A stretch of DNA of 64,000 bases from positions 248,001-312,000 of the forward strand of contig NZ_FOLV01000001.1 in assembly GCF_900112415.1 (NCBI RefSeq), in the 5' to 3' direction. The first letter of the stretch is position 1, and each line of letters starts with the position of its first letter. This stretch comes from Bacillus sp. 491mf (GTDB lineage: Bacteria > Bacillota > Bacilli > Bacillales > Bacillaceae_G). A program made the translations under genes and the position numbers. The notes beneath the pieces are model-generated. The model was not told where the DNA came from and made no database searches. It saw only the letters and a program-made list of their open reading frames with translations. Below, one piece after another: positions 60,817-64,000 of this stretch.

Positions 60817-61539
60817 ATGAGTAAGCCAAAATATGATCGTGTTGTATTAAAGCTAAGCGGGGAAGCTTTAGCTGGAGATAAAGGGTTTGGGATTAACCCA
60901 TCTGTTATTAAATCTGTTGCACAGCAAGTAAAAGAAATTGCTGAGCTTGATGTAGAAGTTGCAGTCGTTGTTGGTGGCGGTAACATTTGGCGTGGAAAAA
61001 TCGGAAGTGAGATGGGAATGGACCGTGCAACAGCCGACTACATGGGCATGTTAGCAACTGTAATGAATTCTTTAGCTCTTCAAGATAGCTTGGAGAATTT
61101 AGGAGTCCAAACACGTGTGCAAACTTCTATTGAAATGCGCCAAGTAGCAGAGCCTTACATTCGTCGTAAAGCAAATCGTCACTTAGAGAAGAAGCGTGTT
61201 GTAATTTTTGCAGCAGGTACGGGTAACCCTTACTTCTCTACTGATACAACAGCGGCATTACGCGCAGCTGAGATTGAGGCTGATGTTATTTTAATGGCAA
61301 AAAATAATGTAGATGGCGTATATAGTGCAGATCCAACTGTTGATGAAACAGCGACAAAATATGAGACACTTACATATTTAGATGTCTTAAAAGAAGGTTT
61401 AGGTGTAATGGATTCTACAGCTTCTTCTTTATGTATGGACAATGATATTCCACTAATTGTATTCTCAATTATGGAAGAAGGAAATATTAAGCGTGCCGTT
61501 CTCGGCGAAAATATTGGAACAATTGTAAGGGGGAAATAA
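60817..61539 (+). CDS. pyrH: Uridylate kinase (UMP kinase)
   Basis: Phosphorylates UMP to UDP. 240 residues of the amino acid kinase fold: [21 protein letters not shown] and [25 protein letters not shown] precedes the ATG. One base before frr start; likely pyrH-frr operon. Confidence 0.96.
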   Translation: MSKPKYDRVVLKLSGEALAGDKGFGINPSVIKSVAQQVKEIAELDVEVAVVVGGGNIWRGKIGSEMGMDRATADYMGMLATVMNSLALQDSLENLGVQTRVQTSIEMRQVAEPYIRRKANRHLEKKRVVIFAAGTGNPYFSTDTTAALRAAEIEADVILMAKNNVDGVYSADPTVDETATKYETLTYLDVLKEGLGVMDSTASSLCMDNDIPLIVFSIMEEGNIKRAVLGENIGTIVRGK

Positions 61540-61540
61540 A

Positions 61541-62098
61541 ATGGCACAACAAGTAATGAATAATGCAAAAGAAAAAATGGAAAAAGCAGTTGCGGCATAT
61601 TCTCGTGAACTTTCAACAGTTCGTGCAGGTCGTGCGAGTGCTGCTGTATTAGATAAAGTACAAGTAGATTACTACGGTGCACCAACACCAGTTGTACAAT
61701 TAGCAAATATCACAGTGCCAGAAGCACGTTTGCTAGTTATTCAACCGTATGATAAGACATCTATCGGTGATATTGAGAAGGCGATTTTAAAAGCTGATTT
61801 AGGATTGAACCCTTCAAATGATGGTACTGTTATTCGTATCGCATTTCCAGCGTTAACAGAAGAACGTCGTCGTGAACTTGTTAAAGTTGTAAAGAAATAT
61901 TCTGAAGATGCAAAAGTAGCTGTTCGTAACGTTCGTCGCGATGCAAATGATGATTTAAAGAAACTTGAGAAAAACGGCGATATTACAGAAGATGACTTAA
62001 GAGGATATACAGAAGATATCCAAAAAGAAACAGATAAGTATATCGTAAAAGTTGACGAAGTTACAAAAAACAAAGAAAAAGAAATTATGGAAGTGTAA
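61541..62098 (+). CDS. frr: Ribosome recycling factor
   Basis: With EF-G splits post-termination ribosomes. 185 residues; three-helix bundle with [18 protein letters not shown] and [22 protein letters not shown] precedes ATG 61541, partly inside pyrH. Ends in a terminator. Confidence 0.97.
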   Translation: MAQQVMNNAKEKMEKAVAAYSRELSTVRAGRASAAVLDKVQVDYYGAPTPVVQLANITVPEARLLVIQPYDKTSIGDIEKAILKADLGLNPSNDGTVIRIAFPALTEERRRELVKVVKKYSEDAKVAVRNVRRDANDDLKKLEKNGDITEDDLRGYTEDIQKETDKYIVKVDEVTKNKEKEIMEV

Positions 62099-62118
62099 TC
62101 GCGAAACTTTCGCAAATA

Positions 62119-62146
62119 TGACCCTCTTCTTAAGGGGGTCTTTTTA
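62119..62146 (+). terminator. Terminator of frr
   Basis: GACCCTC with GGGGGTC (one G-U), T-run. Confidence 0.85.
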
Positions 62147-62183
62147 CACTTTTAGGCATATGTCTGCTCGTTGGAGGGTTTGA

Positions 62184-62960
62184 ATGATGTTTAGAAAACT
62201 TCCCTTTTTTAAAGGCAATAAGATTGCGTCGTTTGATCATCTCGTAGAAGAGGCAAAAAAAGGAGAAATCCCAGCACATATTGCAATCATTATGGATGGT
62301 AATGGAAGATGGGCGAAAAGAAGAGCGATGCCACGTATTGCAGGGCATCATGAAGGCATGCAAGTCGTAAAGAAAATTACGAAGTTTGCCAGTAAGCTCG
62401 GTGTCAAAGTGTTGACTCTTTATGCCTTCTCTACAGAGAACTGGAAAAGACCAAAAGTAGAAGTAGATTATTTAATGAAACTTCCTGAAGAGTTTCTAGG
62501 TACATTTTTACCAGAGCTTGTTGAAGAAAATGTACAAGTACGTGTGATAGGACAAAAAGATCGCCTTCCAACTCATACGCGAAGAGCAATGGATAAGGCA
62601 ATTGAAGATACAAAAGAAAACACGGGGTTAATTTTAAATTTTGCGTTAAACTATGGAAGTCGTGATGAAATTGTATCTGCTGTGCAAAATATGGTGAAGG
62701 ATAGTAAGGAAGGGAAACTTTGTTCTGAAGATATAACAGAAGAAATGATTTCTTCATATTTAATGACGAGAACATTGCCTGATCCTGATTTACTAATCCG
62801 AACAAGCGGTGAGCTTCGAATAAGTAATTTCATGTTATGGCAAATTGCTTATACAGAGTTTTGTTTTACCGATGTATTGTGGCCGGATTTTACAGAAGAA
62901 CATTTATTACAGTCGATCACTGACTTCCAAAATAGAGGTCGCAGATTTGGAGGCGTGTAG
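62184..62960 (+). CDS. uppS: Undecaprenyl pyrophosphate synthase (cis-prenyltransferase)
   Basis: Makes undecaprenyl-PP, the lipid carrier for peptidoglycan and teichoic acid. 258 residues with IAIIMDGNGRWAKRR (catalytic Asp), YAFSTENWKRP, and LLIRTSGELRISNFM (substrate Arg). Tandem ATGs at 62184/62187 after GGAGGG. In one run with cdsA and dxr of isoprenoid and phospholipid synthesis. Confidence 0.95.
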   Translation: MMFRKLPFFKGNKIASFDHLVEEAKKGEIPAHIAIIMDGNGRWAKRRAMPRIAGHHEGMQVVKKITKFASKLGVKVLTLYAFSTENWKRPKVEVDYLMKLPEEFLGTFLPELVEENVQVRVIGQKDRLPTHTRRAMDKAIEDTKENTGLILNFALNYGSRDEIVSAVQNMVKDSKEGKLCSEDITEEMISSYLMTRTLPDPDLLIRTSGELRISNFMLWQIAYTEFCFTDVLWPDFTEEHLLQSITDFQNRGRRFGGV

Positions 62961-62977
62961 AAAGAGAGGGTTTGGTA

Positions 62978-63766
62978 GTGAAACAGAGAATAATTACTGG
63001 AGTGATTGCTGCCGCGCTATTCATCCCCATCGTATTTTACGGTGGCGTGCCTTTTACAATTTTAGTGTATGCATTAGCTTCTGTTGGATTATATGAATTA
63101 ATTAGAATGAATAAACTAACGATTATTTCTGTACCAACAATTTTAGCAGCGATATTGTTATGGATTAGTTTAGTTCCAAGTAATGCATTGGACGTATTTG
63201 AAACAATAGGTTTATCAAAAGGAGAAATTACATTTGTAATTGTCTTATTACTTTTATCATATACGGTCCTCTCTAAGAATACATTTACTTTTGACAATGC
63301 TGCATTTTTATTAATGGCCACAACGTATGTTGCAATGGGTTTCCTTTATTTAAATGAAACGCGTATTGCAGGAATCCAGTACGTATTTTATGCGTTATTT
63401 GTAATTTGGGCAACGGATTCTGGCGCTTATTTTATTGGAAAAGCTATCGGAAAACGAAAGCTTTGGCCGGAGATTAGTCCAAATAAAACAATAGAGGGTT
63501 CTATCGGCGGTATTTTATGTGGAATTGTTGTTGCGCTTGTGTATAATGTATTTTTACCGGTTCATTCCAATATCGGTGTTCTTATTGCAGTTACAATTGC
63601 AATAGCGGTATTTGGCCAAATTGGAGACCTAGTAGAGTCAGCATTTAAACGTCATTACGGTGTGAAAGATTCAGGTACGATTTTGCCAGGACATGGTGGT
63701 ATTCTAGATCGTACTGATAGTTGGCTATTTGTGTTACCGCTATTACATTTCTTACATTTCATTTAA
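62978..63766 (+). CDS. cdsA: Phosphatidate cytidylyltransferase CdsA
   Basis: Makes CDP-diacylglycerol, the phospholipid branch point. About 262 residues; eight or so membrane helices and signature [25 protein letters not shown] near residues 220-244. GTG 62978 chosen because GAGAGGG (62964-62970) is well spaced; a longer TTG at 62972 is not favoured. Followed by dxr. Confidence 0.94.
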   Translation: MKQRIITGVIAAALFIPIVFYGGVPFTILVYALASVGLYELIRMNKLTIISVPTILAAILLWISLVPSNALDVFETIGLSKGEITFVIVLLLLSYTVLSKNTFTFDNAAFLLMATTYVAMGFLYLNETRIAGIQYVFYALFVIWATDSGAYFIGKAIGKRKLWPEISPNKTIEGSIGGILCGIVVALVYNVFLPVHSNIGVLIAVTIAIAVFGQIGDLVESAFKRHYGVKDSGTILPGHGGILDRTDSWLFVLPLLHFLHFI

Positions 63767-63789
63767 TGAATGAACGAGGAGTAGAAGTA

Positions 63790-64000
63790 ATGAAAACCAT
63801 TAGTTTATTAGGTGCAAGCGGATCAATTGGAACGCAAACATTAGATGTATTGCGTACGCACCAAGACCAATTCCGTCTCGTTGCTTTTTCTGTTGGTAGA
63901 AATATTGAATTTGCTCAGCAGGTGATTCAAGAATTTTCTCCTGAGATTGTTTCTGTACAACATAAAGAAGATGCCGGGAGGTTACAGGCGGTTTGTGGAA
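63790..64000 (+). CDS. dxr: 1-deoxy-D-xylulose 5-phosphate reductoisomerase (3' end outside window)
   Basis: NADPH-dependent second step of the MEP isoprenoid pathway. Only about 70 residues are present: [21 protein letters not shown] is the nucleotide-binding loop, and the segment ends VCG at the window edge. GAGGAG precedes the ATG. Pairs with uppS as isoprenoid supply for cell-wall lipid. Confidence 0.95.
   Translation, partial: MKTISLLGASGSIGTQTLDVLRTHQDQFRLVAFSVGRNIEFAQQVIQEFSPEIVSVQHKEDAGRLQAVCG

Noticed and set aside
61230-61706. Antisense open frame of 158 codons over pyrH-frr
   Set aside because: Spans two conserved genes in reverse and their junction; no ribosome-binding site.

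Overview
The window is a low-GC Firmicutes chromosome, almost certainly from the Bacillus cereus group. Evidence: gene order from rqcH to dxr closely follows the Bacillus ylo-smc-ffh-suc-codY-rpsB core region; a complete 26-residue SpoVM marks an endospore former; and several ~150-bp interspersed intergenic repeats resemble the bcr-type repeats known from that group. Species cannot be fixed by reading alone. No prophage, insertion sequence, CRISPR array, tRNA or rRNA was seen.

Layout. 0-7.6 kb is the less conserved flank: the 3' part of an amino-acid permease (+), then minus-strand genes for a DinB-like protein, a DUF4129-type membrane protein and DUF58 protein pair, an M24 (Xaa-Pro) peptidase, and rqcH. 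From 7.7 kb everything is on the plus strand except rpmB. 7.7-16.7 kb: Ca2+ ATPase yloB, yicC-family yloC, remA, gmk, rpoZ, coaBC, priA. 16.8-26 kb: def, fmt, rsmB, rlmN, prpC, prkC, rsgA, rpe, thiN, spoVM. 26.2-31.2 kb: rpmB (-), yloU, fakA, recG. 31.3-40.4 kb: fapR-plsX-fabD-fabG lipid operon, acpP, rnc, smc, ftsY. 40.6-47.3 kb: ylxM-ffh, rpsP, khpA, rimM, trmD, rplS, signal peptidase I, rbgA, rnhB. 47.5-58.5 kb: sucCD, dprA, topA, trmFO, xerC, hslV, hslU, codY. 59-64 kb: rpsB, tsf, pyrH, frr, uppS, cdsA and the start of dxr.

Functional themes. The genes couple translation and protein export (def/fmt, rsmB, rlmN, rsgA, trmD, rimM, rbgA, Ffh/FtsY/YlxM, SPase I, rpsB/tsf/frr) with lipid and envelope precursor synthesis (fapR operon, acpP, uppS, cdsA, dxr, fakA), DNA topology and chromosome maintenance (priA, recG, smc, topA, xerC, dprA) and nutrient/growth signalling (prpC/prkC, codY, gmk/rpoZ).

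What is outside ordinary annotation lies between genes: five copies of one ~150-bp repeat (two of them between a stop codon and that operon's terminator), a second hairpin-rich element, structured leaders before topA, rplS and rpsB, a FapR-box-like site overlapping the fapR promoter, and a duplicated promoter block before yloU. No clearly new multi-gene system was found; the most unusual coding features are the DUF58/DUF4129 pair without a MoxR ATPase or transglutaminase domain and the HslV N-terminus without the serine known from B. subtilis. Many start codons were moved downstream from the longest open frame on the basis of ribosome-binding sites and family N-termini; these choices are stated in each entry.
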